Below, piece after piece: positions 22,775 through 31,695 of a stretch of DNA of 64,000 bases. Numbering within the stretch: position 1 is the first letter of the stretch; each line of letters begins with the position of its first letter. A program made the position numbers and the translations under genes. Location: positions 1 to 64,000 of the forward strand of contig UQFO01000005.1 in assembly GCA_900540275.1 (NCBI GenBank). Direction: 5' to 3'. The notes below the pieces were generated by a model. The model did no database searches. It saw only the letters and a program-made list of their open reading frames with translations, and was not told the origin of the DNA. The DNA is from an uncultured Oscillospiraceae bacterium (GTDB lineage Bacteria > Bacillota > Clostridia > Oscillospirales > Acutalibacteraceae).

Positions 22775-23491
22775 ATGGGCGCGTTTTTGTACAGTGTGGG
22801 CCTTCACTTAAAGCTGAACCTGCGCAACAAGGAAATTCTAATTATGTATTATATTGTCCCGCTGGTGTTTTTCCTCTTTATGGGCGGTATTTTCACTTCC
22901 ATCCTTCCCGGCGCGGACAAAACGCTTATCCAGTCCATGACGGTATTCGGCGTGAGCATGGGCGGCCTTTTGGGCGGCCCCGTCCCGTTGGCGGAAATAC
23001 TGGGGAGCGACATAAAAAAAGCGTACCGCGCGGGAGGCGTTCCTCTGTGGAGCGCTGCCGCGGGGAACTTTATCTCCGGTTTTCTCCATCTATTTTTGAT
23101 GAGCGCGGTTATATTTTTTGCGGCGCCGATTCTTTTTAAGGCGTCCGTCCCGGAAAACCTGCCTTCCTATGTACTTTCCCTCGCCCTGCTGATTATTTCA
23201 AGCATGTGCGTTGCTACCGCTTTTGGCCTGTTTGTCAAAAACGTATCCAAGCTTACCTTGCTTTGCCAGGTCGTCTTTTTACCATCAATTATACTGTCCG
23301 GCATCATGTTCCCTGCCGATATGCTGCCCGAAGCCTTAGGGGCTGTTGGAAAAATATTCCCGGCGGCATGGGGCTTTCAAGCAATGTGCCAAGGGAATAC
23401 AGATTTAAAATTGCTTTTACCCCTGCTGATTATCTCCGCTGCGCTGCTGGTTATCTGCGCTTTCAGGCTCAAAAGAATCAACGCAGATTGA
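22775..23491 (+). CDS. ABC-2 type exporter permease
   Basis: Protein of 238 residues with about six membrane segments. The L-P-S-I-I-L-S-G-I-M-F-P stretch is typical of ABC-2 permeases. It starts immediately after the ATPase stop and forms a two-gene exporter for an unknown substrate under the MerR regulator. Confidence 0.9.
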   Translation: MGAFLYSVGLHLKLNLRNKEILIMYYIVPLVFFLFMGGIFTSILPGADKTLIQSMTVFGVSMGGLLGGPVPLAEILGSDIKKAYRAGGVPLWSAAAGNFISGFLHLFLMSAVIFFAAPILFKASVPENLPSYVLSLALLIISSMCVATAFGLFVKNVSKLTLLCQVVFLPSIILSGIMFPADMLPEALGAVGKIFPAAWGFQAMCQGNTDLKLLLPLLIISAALLVICAFRLKRINAD

Positions 23492-23565
23492 AAAAACTCA
23501 CCCCAAATTTATAACCTGCAGGTACACACGTTTTTGGTAAGATATAGACAATATTATCTATTTTG

Positions 23566-23594
23566 TTGCACACAGCCGCCCTTTCGATTATAAT
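23566..23594 (+). promoter_or_regulatory. promoter of the TM2 gene
   Basis: TTGCAC (23566-23571) and TATAAT (23589-23594), 17-base spacer. Confidence 0.7.
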
Positions 23595-23638
23595 AAAAAA
23601 AACGGCCTCTATTGCCGTATGAAGGGGGAGTCTATTAC

Positions 23639-23980
23639 ATGTTTTGTAAAAATTGCGGGGCGCAAATTTCTGACCAGGCAGTTATATGCCCAAAGTGCGG
23701 CGTAGCGCAGCAGCCACAGGGCGCGCAGGCCGGCCAGCCGGTCATTATCAATAACATCAACCAGCAGCCTTCGGTTTCAAGCAAAAGCAAGTGGGCAGCG
23801 TTTGTCCTGGCGTTTTTTCTCGGTTATCTGGGCATCCACCGCTTCTATGTCGGAAAGGTCGGTACCGGTATTCTCTGGATTCTTACCGGCGGCGTGTTTG
23901 GAATTGGCTGGCTTGTCGATTGGATTCTGATTCTCTGCGGTTCCTTTAAAGACAAATACGGCCTGCTCCTGACAGACTGA
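23639..23980 (+). CDS. zinc-ribbon TM2-domain membrane protein
   Basis: Protein of 113 residues. An N-terminal zinc ribbon (C-K-N-C-G ... C-P-K-C-G) is followed by a TM2 domain: S-K-W-A-A-F-V-L-A-F-F-L-G-Y-L-G-I-H-R-F-Y-V-G-K and two membrane segments ending W-I-L-I-L. Function of TM2 proteins is unknown in bacteria. GGGGGAG precedes the ATG at 23639. Confidence 0.88.
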   Translation: MFCKNCGAQISDQAVICPKCGVAQQPQGAQAGQPVIINNINQQPSVSSKSKWAAFVLAFFLGYLGIHRFYVGKVGTGILWILTGGVFGIGWLVDWILILCGSFKDKYGLLLTD

Positions 23981-23998
23981 CAATTGTTTATCATAGCA

Positions 23999-24035
23999 AA
24001 AACCGCCCGCACGGGTTTTCCGTGCGGGCGGTTTT
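23999..24035. terminator. bidirectional intrinsic terminator
   Basis: AAAACCGCCCGCACGG (23999-24014) with CCGTGCGGGCGGTTTT (24020-24035). Between the TM2 gene and the convergent YbjQ gene. Confidence 0.9.
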
Positions 24036-24045
24036 ATTTTAAGAA

Positions 24046-24357
24046 TCAGACAAATTTTACCGCGGTGCCATAGGCGATGACCTCCGCCGCACCCTGCATA
24101 ATGGCGGAAGAAGCGTAGCGGATATTTACAACCGCGTCTGCGCCCAGGGACTGCGCTTCCTCGACCATTCTTTTTGTTGCAAGCGCCCTGGCGTCGTTCA
24201 TCATTTCATTGTACGCCTTCAGCTCGCCGCCAACGATGGTTTTAAAGCTCTGCGTAATATCCCTGCCAATGTTCTTCGACTGGATTGTGCTGCCCTTTAC
24301 AAGCCCCAGCATTTCAAGGTTTTTCCCTGTGATGTAATCAGTATTGACTAAGATCAT
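24046..24357 (-). CDS. YbjQ/UPF0145 family protein
   Basis: Protein of 103 residues of the YbjQ family: V-N-T-D-Y-I-T-G-K, V-K-G-S-T-I-Q-S-K-N-I-G-R-D and A-D-A-V-V-N-I-R-Y are all present. These small proteins form pentamers and are of unknown function despite an old metal-binding label. Start is ATG 24357 or GTG 24366; AAGGAG lies upstream of both. It overlaps the preceding membrane-protein gene by 20 bases. Confidence 0.85.
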   Translation of the reverse strand: MILVNTDYITGKNLEMLGLVKGSTIQSKNIGRDITQSFKTIVGGELKAYNEMMNDARALATKRMVEEAQSLGADAVVNIRYASSAIMQGAAEVIAYGTAVKFV

Positions 24358-24559
24358 CTTCCTCACCGCTCCTTATTTCTTTAATGCGTTCTACCAAAAC
24401 AAAAATAGACACTCCATAATCAAGAGCCAAAACGGCCCCTACCGCTATTTTGACCCAGACGGGTACCTCCACAAAAAGGATAAGGCCGAGATAAAGAAAT
24501 AAAAACACCGCCATTAACGCCGTAATTACAATCGGCGCGACCATCTTTCGTTTTCTCAT
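24338..24559 (-). CDS. small two-TM membrane protein
   Basis: Protein of 73 residues with two membrane segments (about residues 8-30 and 36-56) and an acidic tail G-E-E-D-D-L. It overlaps the YbjQ gene and is probably co-expressed with it. No family recognised. Confidence 0.6.
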   Translation of the reverse strand: MRKRKMVAPIVITALMAVFLFLYLGLILFVEVPVWVKIAVGAVLALDYGVSIFVLVERIKEIRSGEEDDLSQY

Positions 24560-24657
24560 CGTGCTGCCCCCATTTCAGAAGTATCTCATTTGTCTTTTTA
24601 ATTTTACCATGCCTGTTTCAAAAAGTCACGAAAAGTTTATCCTTTTTACAAAATAAG

Positions 24658-24954
24658 CTAGGCCCGGCCGGTAAGCGCCACATGCACAATTTCTCCGGGC
24701 TGTTTGCCGATTTGCGCCCGGATATCCTTGCGCACGCCGATAATATGGCACGGCGTTTTCATCCGCACCAGGCTGCCGTTATAGGAGACGCCGTCGAACA
24801 GCGCGGTGACGGGGACGCGCCCCTTTCCGAATTCCTTTTTAACGTCGAACGGAATTTCAATATACGCGCCGTCAATTTCCTCCACCTTTTTTATTACCGC
24901 GTCAAACTCGTACCATTTCCGGCCGTCTATTTGTGTTATTTGAAGCTGCCGCAT
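24658..24954 (-). CDS. DUF1905 protein
   Basis: Protein of 98 residues matching DUF1905: Y-E-F-D-A-V-I-K-K, the [16 protein letters not shown] core and [12 protein letters not shown]. It is a small beta-barrel-like protein of unknown function, cytoplasmic, here a single gene. Confidence 0.85.
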   Translation of the reverse strand: MRQLQITQIDGRKWYEFDAVIKKVEEIDGAYIEIPFDVKKEFGKGRVPVTALFDGVSYNGSLVRMKTPCHIIGVRKDIRAQIGKQPGEIVHVALTGRA

Positions 24955-25020
24955 ACACCCTTCTCCTTCCCTATGTGCATCCTATTTATATTCTTCCCCA
25001 TGAAAACAGGAGTTATCGGC

Positions 25021-25055
25021 ACGGAAAAAGCCCGAAGCGCCTTTTCGGCTCTCCG
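25021..25055 (-). terminator. probable terminator of the sugar operon
   Basis: On the reverse strand a GCCCG...CGGGC stem with an internal GCC/GGC pair is followed by TTTTT, about 50 bases after the mutarotase-like stop codon. The stem is imperfect. Confidence 0.5.
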
Positions 25056-25106
25056 GGCCCACCCAAATATATTAAGACAAGAAGGAGGATAATGTCTCTT
25101 GTAATC

Positions 25107-26084
25107 CTAACCTTTCCCGGCGCGTTCGCCGGTAAGCTCGTATGCTACCTTATATTCCCTTTCTTCTCCCGCACGCAGCGTTTCATGGATGCCCTGCTCG
25201 AGCGCCAGCCGTAAATCAGCCGGCCAGCAGGAGAACATCTCAGTCATTGCGCAGTAATGCCCTCTCCATCCGCCGTAAATCAGCCAAATGCTGAGGCTTT
25301 TGAAGTCTTTAGGAGAAAACAGGATGTTGATTCCGCATTTTTCTTTGTTATGGTAAAAGCCGTATATCCCTTTTTCCACGTGGTCCGTGTAAAAGTTGAC
25401 GCATAGGTTATCGGCAAAGGGGTAGGTTTTTGCAAGGTTTCTGCCGGAAAGCTCCGGCCAGGCAAACTCTTTCTGCTCAGACAGGTCCGGCGGGTACAAA
25501 AAACCCGTTTGGTAGTACGCCTGCGGTACAAAGACCTGCGTATCCTCCGTCACACAGATGGACGGATGCACGCCAAACAGGTAGGGGAAGCTGCCCGCGC
25601 CAATGTTTGCAGCGCGGTACTGCGTCGTAAGCTTCGCTTCGTCCCCTTTAAGCAAAAATGTTTTCGTAAGCTTTGCCGGGGTAATCGAGGTAGTGCACCA
25701 CATTCGGATTGCCGCCTCGTCCCCGTCCGTTTCGATTTCATACTCCCAGGGGATAGACCACACCTCGCCAAAAAACGGGAGTGTCACACCGTCTATCTCA
25801 CAGGGCTGCACGGTTGGGAAGGCCTCCTCCAGACCGGACGCGGAAAGGTCGTCGTAATTCGCCCCGTAATACCGCGGCAGGCGGCGCGTCCTTTCGTTTG
25901 TCCAGATGTGCTCAAAATCACGCTGCTTGTCATAAAGGCTTATCAGCCTTCCGCCGTCAGCCGGCAGCACGCTGATACGGACCCTGCTGTTTTCCATATG
26001 GAGCACACTGCGGTCGATACGTGCCGGGTCTTTTGTTTCCCATACACGCAAACGCCCGTTTTTTGTCTGCCAAACCCTGCGCAT
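25107..26084 (-). CDS. aldose 1-epimerase-like protein
   Basis: Protein of 325 residues with a galactose-mutarotase-like beta-sandwich (V-L-P-A-D-G-G-R-L-I-S-L-Y-D; F-P-Y-L-F-G-V-H-P-S; G-I-Y-G-F-Y-H). It probably interconverts sugar anomers or recognises the sugar handled by this cluster. It is the last gene of the operon, 13 bases after the second permease. Only the H of V-H-P-S is an obvious mutarotase-type active-site residue, so a non-classical activity is possible. Confidence 0.75.
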   Translation of the reverse strand: MRRVWQTKNGRLRVWETKDPARIDRSVLHMENSRVRISVLPADGGRLISLYDKQRDFEHIWTNERTRRLPRYYGANYDDLSASGLEEAFPTVQPCEIDGVTLPFFGEVWSIPWEYEIETDGDEAAIRMWCTTSITPAKLTKTFLLKGDEAKLTTQYRAANIGAGSFPYLFGVHPSICVTEDTQVFVPQAYYQTGFLYPPDLSEQKEFAWPELSGRNLAKTYPFADNLCVNFYTDHVEKGIYGFYHNKEKCGINILFSPKDFKSLSIWLIYGGWRGHYCAMTEMFSCWPADLRLALEQGIHETLRAGEEREYKVAYELTGERAGKG

Positions 26085-26097
26085 AAAATTCTCCCCT

Positions 26098-26952
26098 TTA
26101 CTCCTTGACCGAACCGACCATCATGCCCTTAATCAACTGGTCCTGTCCCGCGATATACACGAGGAACAAAGGCAGGGTGGAAAGCGTCAGGAAGGTCATA
26201 ATCATTGGGATATCCGCCTGGTGAACGCCCTTGAATTCCCAGATGCCCAGCGGCAGCGTGCGGCTGCCTATGCTTTGCGTCAAAACGAGCGCAAACAGGA
26301 ACTCGCTCCAAAGCTGTACCGCGTTGTAAATCGCGAGCGTTACGAGCGCCGGGGACGTCAGCGGCAGGAAAATCTTAAAGAATACCTTATAGCGCGGGCA
26401 CCCGTCAATCATGGCCGCTTCCTCGATTTCCTTCGGGACGGTACGCATGAAGTCGCTCAGGATAAAGATGGACATCGGAATCTGGAACGCGACATACGGG
26501 CCAATCAGCGCAAACAGGGTATCGTAGGTCCCCATGTCTATGCTCATCAAATACAGCGGCACAAGCGCGACATGGACAGGAATCGCCATACCGGCGATAA
26601 TCATGCCGAGCACGCCGGAAGAGCCTTTAAAGCCGACGCGCACGAGGGAAAAGGACGCCATGGAGGAAACGAGCAGGATAAGCAGCACGCTTGCCGCCAT
26701 GACGATTAAGGAATTCAGCAGGTACTGGAAGAAGGTCCCTCCCGTGAGCACCTGCCAGTAATTTTCAAAGTGGAATACCTCAGGCATCTGGTATACGGGA
26801 ATCGTATAAAGGTCCGCGCTGCTCTTGAGGCTTGTAAATATCATAAAGATAAACGGAACGACGCAGACCAGGAGGATAATCAGCAGGCACAGCCATTTGA
26901 TAACGGTGCCTATCCGCAGAGGCTTTCTTCTTTTTTTGATGACGCCATTCAT
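26098..26952 (-). CDS. ABC sugar transporter permease (MalG type)
   Basis: Protein of 284 residues with six predicted membrane segments and the permease EAA loop (E-E-A-A-M-I-D-G-C), which contacts the ATPase. It imports a sugar with the partner permease and binding protein. Overlaps the upstream permease by four bases (ATGA). No ATPase gene is in the cluster, so a shared MsmK-type ATPase elsewhere is implied. Confidence 0.93.
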   Translation of the reverse strand: MNGVIKKRRKPLRIGTVIKWLCLLIILLVCVVPFIFMIFTSLKSSADLYTIPVYQMPEVFHFENYWQVLTGGTFFQYLLNSLIVMAASVLLILLVSSMASFSLVRVGFKGSSGVLGMIIAGMAIPVHVALVPLYLMSIDMGTYDTLFALIGPYVAFQIPMSIFILSDFMRTVPKEIEEAAMIDGCPRYKVFFKIFLPLTSPALVTLAIYNAVQLWSEFLFALVLTQSIGSRTLPLGIWEFKGVHQADIPMIMTFLTLSTLPLFLVYIAGQDQLIKGMMVGSVKE

Positions 26953-27878
26953 GATTTCCGTTCACCTCGCTTGCTGATTTTACGCGGCAGCCAGTTACAC
27001 AGCATCGAGAAAATCATAACGATGATAAACAGCGCCATCGCGATGGTGCTTCCGTAGCCCTTGTTGCTGCTGGTAAAAGCGGTTTTATACATGTAGGTCG
27101 CCATCAGCTCCGTCGAGCCGCTCGGCCCGCCGTTTGTAAGGACGTACACCAGGTCGAAGTATTTCAGTGAACCAATCAGCGACAACACCATGGCGGTAAA
27201 GATATTATTTTTGACAATCGGAATTGCAATGTGGATGTAATACTGGAACTTGTTTGCGCCGTCAATCTGCGAGTATTCCTTTGTGTCGGCCGGCACGGTA
27301 GCGAGGGCGGACACAAACAGGACCATATAAAACGGTGTAAACTGCCAGCAGATGACGAGCACCACTGTAAACAACGCAGTCGCCTGCGAGCCCAGTAAAT
27401 CGGGCGCGGCCATATTGAGCGCCTCCGCAACAGCGGTTACGACGCCGAAGTTTGGGTCGAGAATGTACGTAAACAGAATGCCAATGGATACTGCCGACAT
27501 CAGCATCGGCAGGAAAAACGCCGTTTTTAATAGCTTTGCAAAGTGCTTTGTTTCCGTCAATAAAATCGCGACAATCATTCCGAGCGGAAGCTGGATAACA
27601 ATCGATAATACGACAATATAGATATTGTTTAAAACCGCCTTGCCGAATATCGGGTCATGCAGCAGCTTTTCCCAGTTTGCAAGACCAACAAACTTCTTGA
27701 CCGGGTCGAGCCCGTTCCAGTCGAACATGCTGATATAAAACGAATTGATTATCGGATAAACGATATATACCCCGATCAGGACGACTGCGGGCAGCAGAAA
27801 CAGGCAGTTGACCACTATTTTTTCTTTGCTGCGGCGGTGCTTCTTGAGCGTTCTGCCGGGTGGTTGTATCTCTGACAA
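26949..27878 (-). CDS. ABC sugar transporter permease (MalF type)
   Basis: Protein of 309 residues with six membrane segments and an EAA-like loop (Y-S-Q-I-D-G-A). The TTG at 27878 is selected because GGAGG lies nine bases upstream; the open frame extends further up without a ribosome site. Pairs with the permease that overlaps its end. Confidence 0.9.
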   Translation of the reverse strand: MSEIQPPGRTLKKHRRSKEKIVVNCLFLLPAVVLIGVYIVYPIINSFYISMFDWNGLDPVKKFVGLANWEKLLHDPIFGKAVLNNIYIVVLSIVIQLPLGMIVAILLTETKHFAKLLKTAFFLPMLMSAVSIGILFTYILDPNFGVVTAVAEALNMAAPDLLGSQATALFTVVLVICWQFTPFYMVLFVSALATVPADTKEYSQIDGANKFQYYIHIAIPIVKNNIFTAMVLSLIGSLKYFDLVYVLTNGGPSGSTELMATYMYKTAFTSSNKGYGSTIAMALFIIVMIFSMLCNWLPRKISKRGERKS

Positions 27879-27943
27879 GATGATCCGCCTCCTTTTTCTC
27901 CAAAGCCCGCCGCATATGCGGCCCGCCCTGGCTTTTTCAAAAG

Positions 27944-27988
27944 CTGTGCCGGCGAAAGAAAGAAGGAATTCGTTTTTCGCCGGCACAG
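27944..27988 (-). repeat. intercistronic stem between binding protein and permeases
   Basis: Perfect 14-base arms CTGTGCCGGCGAAA and TTTCGCCGGCACAG with a 17-base loop, directly after the binding-protein stop. Such stems commonly protect the upstream message and let the binding protein be made in excess over the permeases. Confidence 0.7.
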
Positions 27989-27996
27989 ACAGTCAT

Positions 27997-29340
27997 TTAT
28001 TTATTCTGGTCTTCCTCATAGGCTTTCTGGAGAACATCAGCCGCTTGCTTCGGCGTCAGCTCCAGGGCATAGGCCGACTGGTTGGCCTGTAAGAACTTGT
28101 TGGCGACTTCCGCCGTGAAGTACTGGTCGTACCACAGCTGTACGTATTCCGCCTTATTCACGATATCGAGTACTTCCTGCTGTATCGGGTCGGATATCTT
28201 GACGCCCTTTACAGGAGGAATCTTGCCGGCGTCCGTTCTTTCCTGGACGGAGGTGTCGTCGATAAGGTACTGAATCAGCTCAAACGCCTCGTCGGGATGC
28301 GCGCACGCCTTCGAGATACTGTAGAAATTGTCTCCGAGCGTACCGGCAACATCAACCGCGTTACCCTTTCCGCCTTCGATAGACGGGAATCCAAACACGC
28401 CCATGCGGTCGTAAAAATCAGGATTTTCCTGCTGGATAAGCTGGACCTCCCAGGTACCGTTTAGGTACATGGCCGCCTTGCCGGAATAGAGCAGCTGCTT
28501 TGGCTGCCCGGCGTCTGTGTCGAGCGTATTGTAGCCCTTGTTGAAGTAGTCCTTCTTTATCATATCCTGCAGCATTTCATATGCCTTGACGAACGGCTCG
28601 GAATTAAAGGCTCCCTTGCCTTCAGCCGCGTCGGTAAACGCCTCAGCGCCGCCGAGCCTGAGCGCGAGATACATATAATACTGCTGGCCAGGCCACTGGA
28701 ATTTATTGCCCAGCGCAAACGGGGCGATTCCCGCCGCTTTAAAGGTTTCGCAGGCTGCCGTCAGCTCATCATAAGTCTTTGGAACCTCTACGTTATACTT
28801 TTTAAACAGCTCTTTGTCGTAGAAGAAAACGCCGGCCGTGGTGTTCTCAACCGGAACGCCCCAGAGCTTGTCCTTATAGGTCGCCTGGCTCAACGCACCG
28901 TCAAGGAAACGGTCCTTGTAGCCGTCCTTATCCATATACGGCGTAAGGTCTACAATCTTGTCCGCGTCCGCGTAGGTAAACAGCTTGCCGCCGCTCCATG
29001 TGATAAAAATATCAGGCGGGTTGTCGGAGCCGATTGCGGGAGCGAGCTTCGTCTCGAAGGCGTCGGACGCAACGGGAACGTTGTTGATTTTGATATTCGG
29101 GTATTTTTCGTTAAAGCGCTTATACGAGTTGAGCATCAGCTGGTTTTGCCCCTCGTCCGTATTGACGTGCCAGATGGTCAGCTCAAACGATTTGTCCGCG
29201 TCCGCGCCGCCAGAGCTTCCGCCGGAGGAAGCGTCCGGTGAACCGGAACTCGATGTGGCTGCTTCGCCGCAGCCCGCGAAAACGGCGGCGACCAGAAGGA
29301 TGGACATTATAATGGAGAGTACCTTATTTCTTTTTTTCAT
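27997..29340 (-). CDS. extracellular sugar-binding lipoprotein
   Basis: Protein of 447 residues: lipoprotein signal (V-F-A-G-C, Cys about 23), a Ser/Gly linker, then a family-1 solute-binding protein (F-E-L-T-I-W-H-V; V-E-V-P-K-T-Y-D-E-L; G-K-A-A-M-Y-L-N-G-T-W). It captures the transported sugar outside the cell and delivers it to the two permeases. Substrate not deducible. Confidence 0.93.
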   Translation of the reverse strand: MKKRNKVLSIIMSILLVAAVFAGCGEAATSSSGSPDASSGGSSGGADADKSFELTIWHVNTDEGQNQLMLNSYKRFNEKYPNIKINNVPVASDAFETKLAPAIGSDNPPDIFITWSGGKLFTYADADKIVDLTPYMDKDGYKDRFLDGALSQATYKDKLWGVPVENTTAGVFFYDKELFKKYNVEVPKTYDELTAACETFKAAGIAPFALGNKFQWPGQQYYMYLALRLGGAEAFTDAAEGKGAFNSEPFVKAYEMLQDMIKKDYFNKGYNTLDTDAGQPKQLLYSGKAAMYLNGTWEVQLIQQENPDFYDRMGVFGFPSIEGGKGNAVDVAGTLGDNFYSISKACAHPDEAFELIQYLIDDTSVQERTDAGKIPPVKGVKISDPIQQEVLDIVNKAEYVQLWYDQYFTAEVANKFLQANQSAYALELTPKQAADVLQKAYEEDQNK

Positions 29341-29404
29341 GAGATTGGAATGCTCCTTTCCATACTTAGCTTGTCCCAGCGATATGGCGGCATCCGCGAA
29401 GCCT

Positions 29405-30199
29405 TTATTTATAATCGACAGGCGCTTCGAGCACCCTCGGGTGGCTCCGTTTCTTCAGCTCCTCTATACACTGGGAACTGTTTTGTGTGTCCGTTATGAT
29501 ATAATCGATTTGATCGAGATCCGTTAAATGCGCAAGCGTCACCTTATCGAACTTGGAGTGGTCCGCCAGTACGAACACCTCCGCTGAATTTTCTATCACA
29601 AAGCGGTCGATGTCCACTTCAATCTGGTTCGGCGTCGTAATCCCGTTTTCCAGGGAGATGGAGTCCGCGCCGATAAACGCCTTGCTGAAATGGACGCCCT
29701 CCAGAAAACGCAGGGACTGCGGGCCGACGATAGAACCGGTATATGGGCGGACAATCCCGCCCACCATCTGTACCTCAATACCGGGATTGTTATAAAGCTC
29801 TGCCGCTACGGGGACGGAGGTTGTGATGATAATCAGGTTTTCGCGGTTTTTCAGCTGCTTTGCAACCTCCAGCGTCGTCGTGCCGTTGCCCAAAAGGATG
29901 ATATCCCTTTCCCCTATGTACTCCAGCGCTTTTTTTGCAATCGCCCGTTTTTCGAGCGTCTGCGCATAGCGCCTGGAGCGGACGTCCTCTTCAAATTCCC
30001 AGTCGGGAGCGAGCATAACGCCCTTATAGGTGCGGGTAACGAGCCCCTTTTCCTCCATGTCCTGCAGCTGCCTGCGGACGCTCGAAGGAGTAATACCAAA
30101 CATCTCTGCTATCTCGTCAATCGATAATTTCTGTTGCTGCTGAAGCCTTTCCAGTATTTGCTGCTGCCTGTTTAATATGATATCTGCGGAAACTCTCAT
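29405..30199 (-). CDS. DeoR-family transcriptional regulator
   Basis: Protein of 264 residues: N-terminal DeoR helix-turn-helix (L-S-I-D-E-I-A-E-M-F-G-I-T-P-S-S-V-R-R-Q-L, about residues 25-45) and a DeoRC sugar-phosphate sensor domain (G-N-G-T-T-T, I-G-A-D-S-I, A-D-H-S-K-F). It should repress the cluster until a phosphorylated intermediate appears. It has its own promoter flanked by a 12-base inverted repeat, suggesting autoregulation. Confidence 0.92.
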   Translation of the reverse strand: MRVSADIILNRQQQILERLQQQQKLSIDEIAEMFGITPSSVRRQLQDMEEKGLVTRTYKGVMLAPDWEFEEDVRSRRYAQTLEKRAIAKKALEYIGERDIILLGNGTTTLEVAKQLKNRENLIIITTSVPVAAELYNNPGIEVQMVGGIVRPYTGSIVGPQSLRFLEGVHFSKAFIGADSISLENGITTPNQIEVDIDRFVIENSAEVFVLADHSKFDKVTLAHLTDLDQIDYIITDTQNSSQCIEELKKRSHPRVLEAPVDYK

Positions 30200-30290
30200 A
30201 TATAAACGCTCCCTTTATTCCAATATTTTCTTTTTATTATACAGGTATTACGCATAACGTGCAATAAAAAATTGTTTTGAGCGTTTATAT
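30200..30290. promoter_or_regulatory. inverted-repeat operator pair flanking the deoR promoter
   Basis: ATATAAACGCTC (30200-30211) and GAGCGTTTATAT (30279-30290) are perfect complements 67 bases apart. Between them on the reverse strand lie TTGCAC (30264-30259) and TATAAT (30241-30236), 17-base spacing, giving a promoter for deoR and the transporter genes. Two half-sites flanking a promoter suit DNA looping by a multimeric DeoR protein. Confidence 0.7.
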
Positions 30291-30299
30291 TGGATGAAT

Positions 30300-31679
30300 T
30301 TATTTTTGGAACTGCGGCAGATGTTCAATGTTGGCTTCAATCAATTCTCTCATGCACTGCTCGCCAATTTCCAGGTCGAAGCAGTTCGGGTCATTGCCAA
30401 ATACCGCCATCACCTTATCAAAGTCACCCTCCATCGCGGCTTCAATCAAAAGATCCTGGCTCAAAGCGTGGCGCACGACGCACGGGGCGACCTCCTTCGG
30501 CAGGTGGCCGACGCCAATCGGATGGTAACCGCCCGCGTCTACAACAACGGGAATCTCCACGACGATTCCGTCCGGAATGTCGGCTATATAGCCGTAGTTG
30601 GGAATGTTGACATGGAATATTTTTCCCTGGTTTTCGCGTCTTGCGATTTCAATATCGTTGAGCTGGCTTTCTTCCCACGTCTTTCCGACCTTGAACAGGT
30701 CGTAATCGAGCGGCATTTCGTAGTTCGACATTTTCTTAATCTTTTCAGCGAACGGTTTATAGGTCTTAAGCAGCTTGCGGATATATACCTGGTCCATGTC
30801 GTGGCGCTTTCTCTGGTCGGGTGTGGAGGTGAACCACTGGGGATAAAACTCTCCGATATGGCCGTCGCCCGGGCCGGGGAAATAGCCCATCTTGGCGCAC
30901 ATGGCGACGCACAGGGAAAGCTCGTTGAAATGGGCGGAGTTCTCCGGCATATTCTTGGAAATCTCGTCCATTTCGGCAGTTACCTCGTTGAAGGTCTTGC
31001 CCTTGAACATATCGCGGCATTTCTGCCTGAGCTTCGGGTACAAATCTTCCGTTCCGCGGCGCAATTCGAGCAGGAAGTGGCCGTGGTTCATGCCGGCGGC
31101 CAGGAACTGGATATCGCCGTTGTCCTTTTCGCGCAGCACTTCCATTGCAAAGCCTTTAGTAAGCTCCGCGCCGATGCAAAGGCCTGTGCATTTCATGCTG
31201 GTATACTTGTAAACAGCCTGTGTCATGGGAGCCATGGGGTTTGTGTAGTTGTAGAGGTGGGCGTTCGGGCAGAGCCGCTCGCAGTCCTTCGCGATTGCAA
31301 CCGCCACGGGGATGTGGCGCAGGCCCCTTGAAATTCCGCCCGGTCCGAGCGTTTCGCCGTCGGACTGGACAAAGCCGTACTTCGTCGGGATTTCGTTGTC
31401 CTTGAGGAACGCCTCATGCGAGCCGACCGCAAAGCACAGAATCACGATGTCGGCGCCCGGCAGCGCCGTCTCCCTGTCGAGATGCGCGGTGAAGTTGATG
31501 TCGAGGTCCTTTTCCTTGTTGAGCCTGAGCAGCAGGTTGTGCATAATCGTCAGGCGTTCCTCGTGGATATCCACAAGGGCGATTTCCGACCCGCGGTAAA
31601 ACGGGTCTGCGATGAATGTGGCGACAAGCGTAGGCGTAAACGCCATGCTGCCCGCGCCGATGAGAACAATCTTTGCCAT
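30300..31679 (-). CDS. GH4-family glycosidase
   Basis: Protein of 459 residues, NAD- and metal-dependent glycoside hydrolase family 4. N-terminal Rossmann V-L-I-G-A-G-S-M-A-F-T-P; Asn-rich L-Y-N-Y-T-N-P-M; metal-site G-L-C and G-M-N-H. No PTS is present, so it probably acts on an unphosphorylated disaccharide or uronide imported by the ABC system. The histidine that usually follows the metal cysteine (C-H) is isoleucine here. ATG 31679 has GGAGG nine bases upstream. Confidence 0.88.
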   Translation of the reverse strand: MAKIVLIGAGSMAFTPTLVATFIADPFYRGSEIALVDIHEERLTIMHNLLLRLNKEKDLDINFTAHLDRETALPGADIVILCFAVGSHEAFLKDNEIPTKYGFVQSDGETLGPGGISRGLRHIPVAVAIAKDCERLCPNAHLYNYTNPMAPMTQAVYKYTSMKCTGLCIGAELTKGFAMEVLREKDNGDIQFLAAGMNHGHFLLELRRGTEDLYPKLRQKCRDMFKGKTFNEVTAEMDEISKNMPENSAHFNELSLCVAMCAKMGYFPGPGDGHIGEFYPQWFTSTPDQRKRHDMDQVYIRKLLKTYKPFAEKIKKMSNYEMPLDYDLFKVGKTWEESQLNDIEIARRENQGKIFHVNIPNYGYIADIPDGIVVEIPVVVDAGGYHPIGVGHLPKEVAPCVVRHALSQDLLIEAAMEGDFDKVMAVFGNDPNCFDLEIGEQCMRELIEANIEHLPQFQK

Positions 31680-31695
31680 TTCCTGTTTCCTCCTT

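Noticed and set aside
30294..31331. 345-codon forward frame opposite the GH4 gene
   Set aside because: Shadow of a well-recognised GH4 glycosidase on the reverse strand; GC-driven absence of stops.
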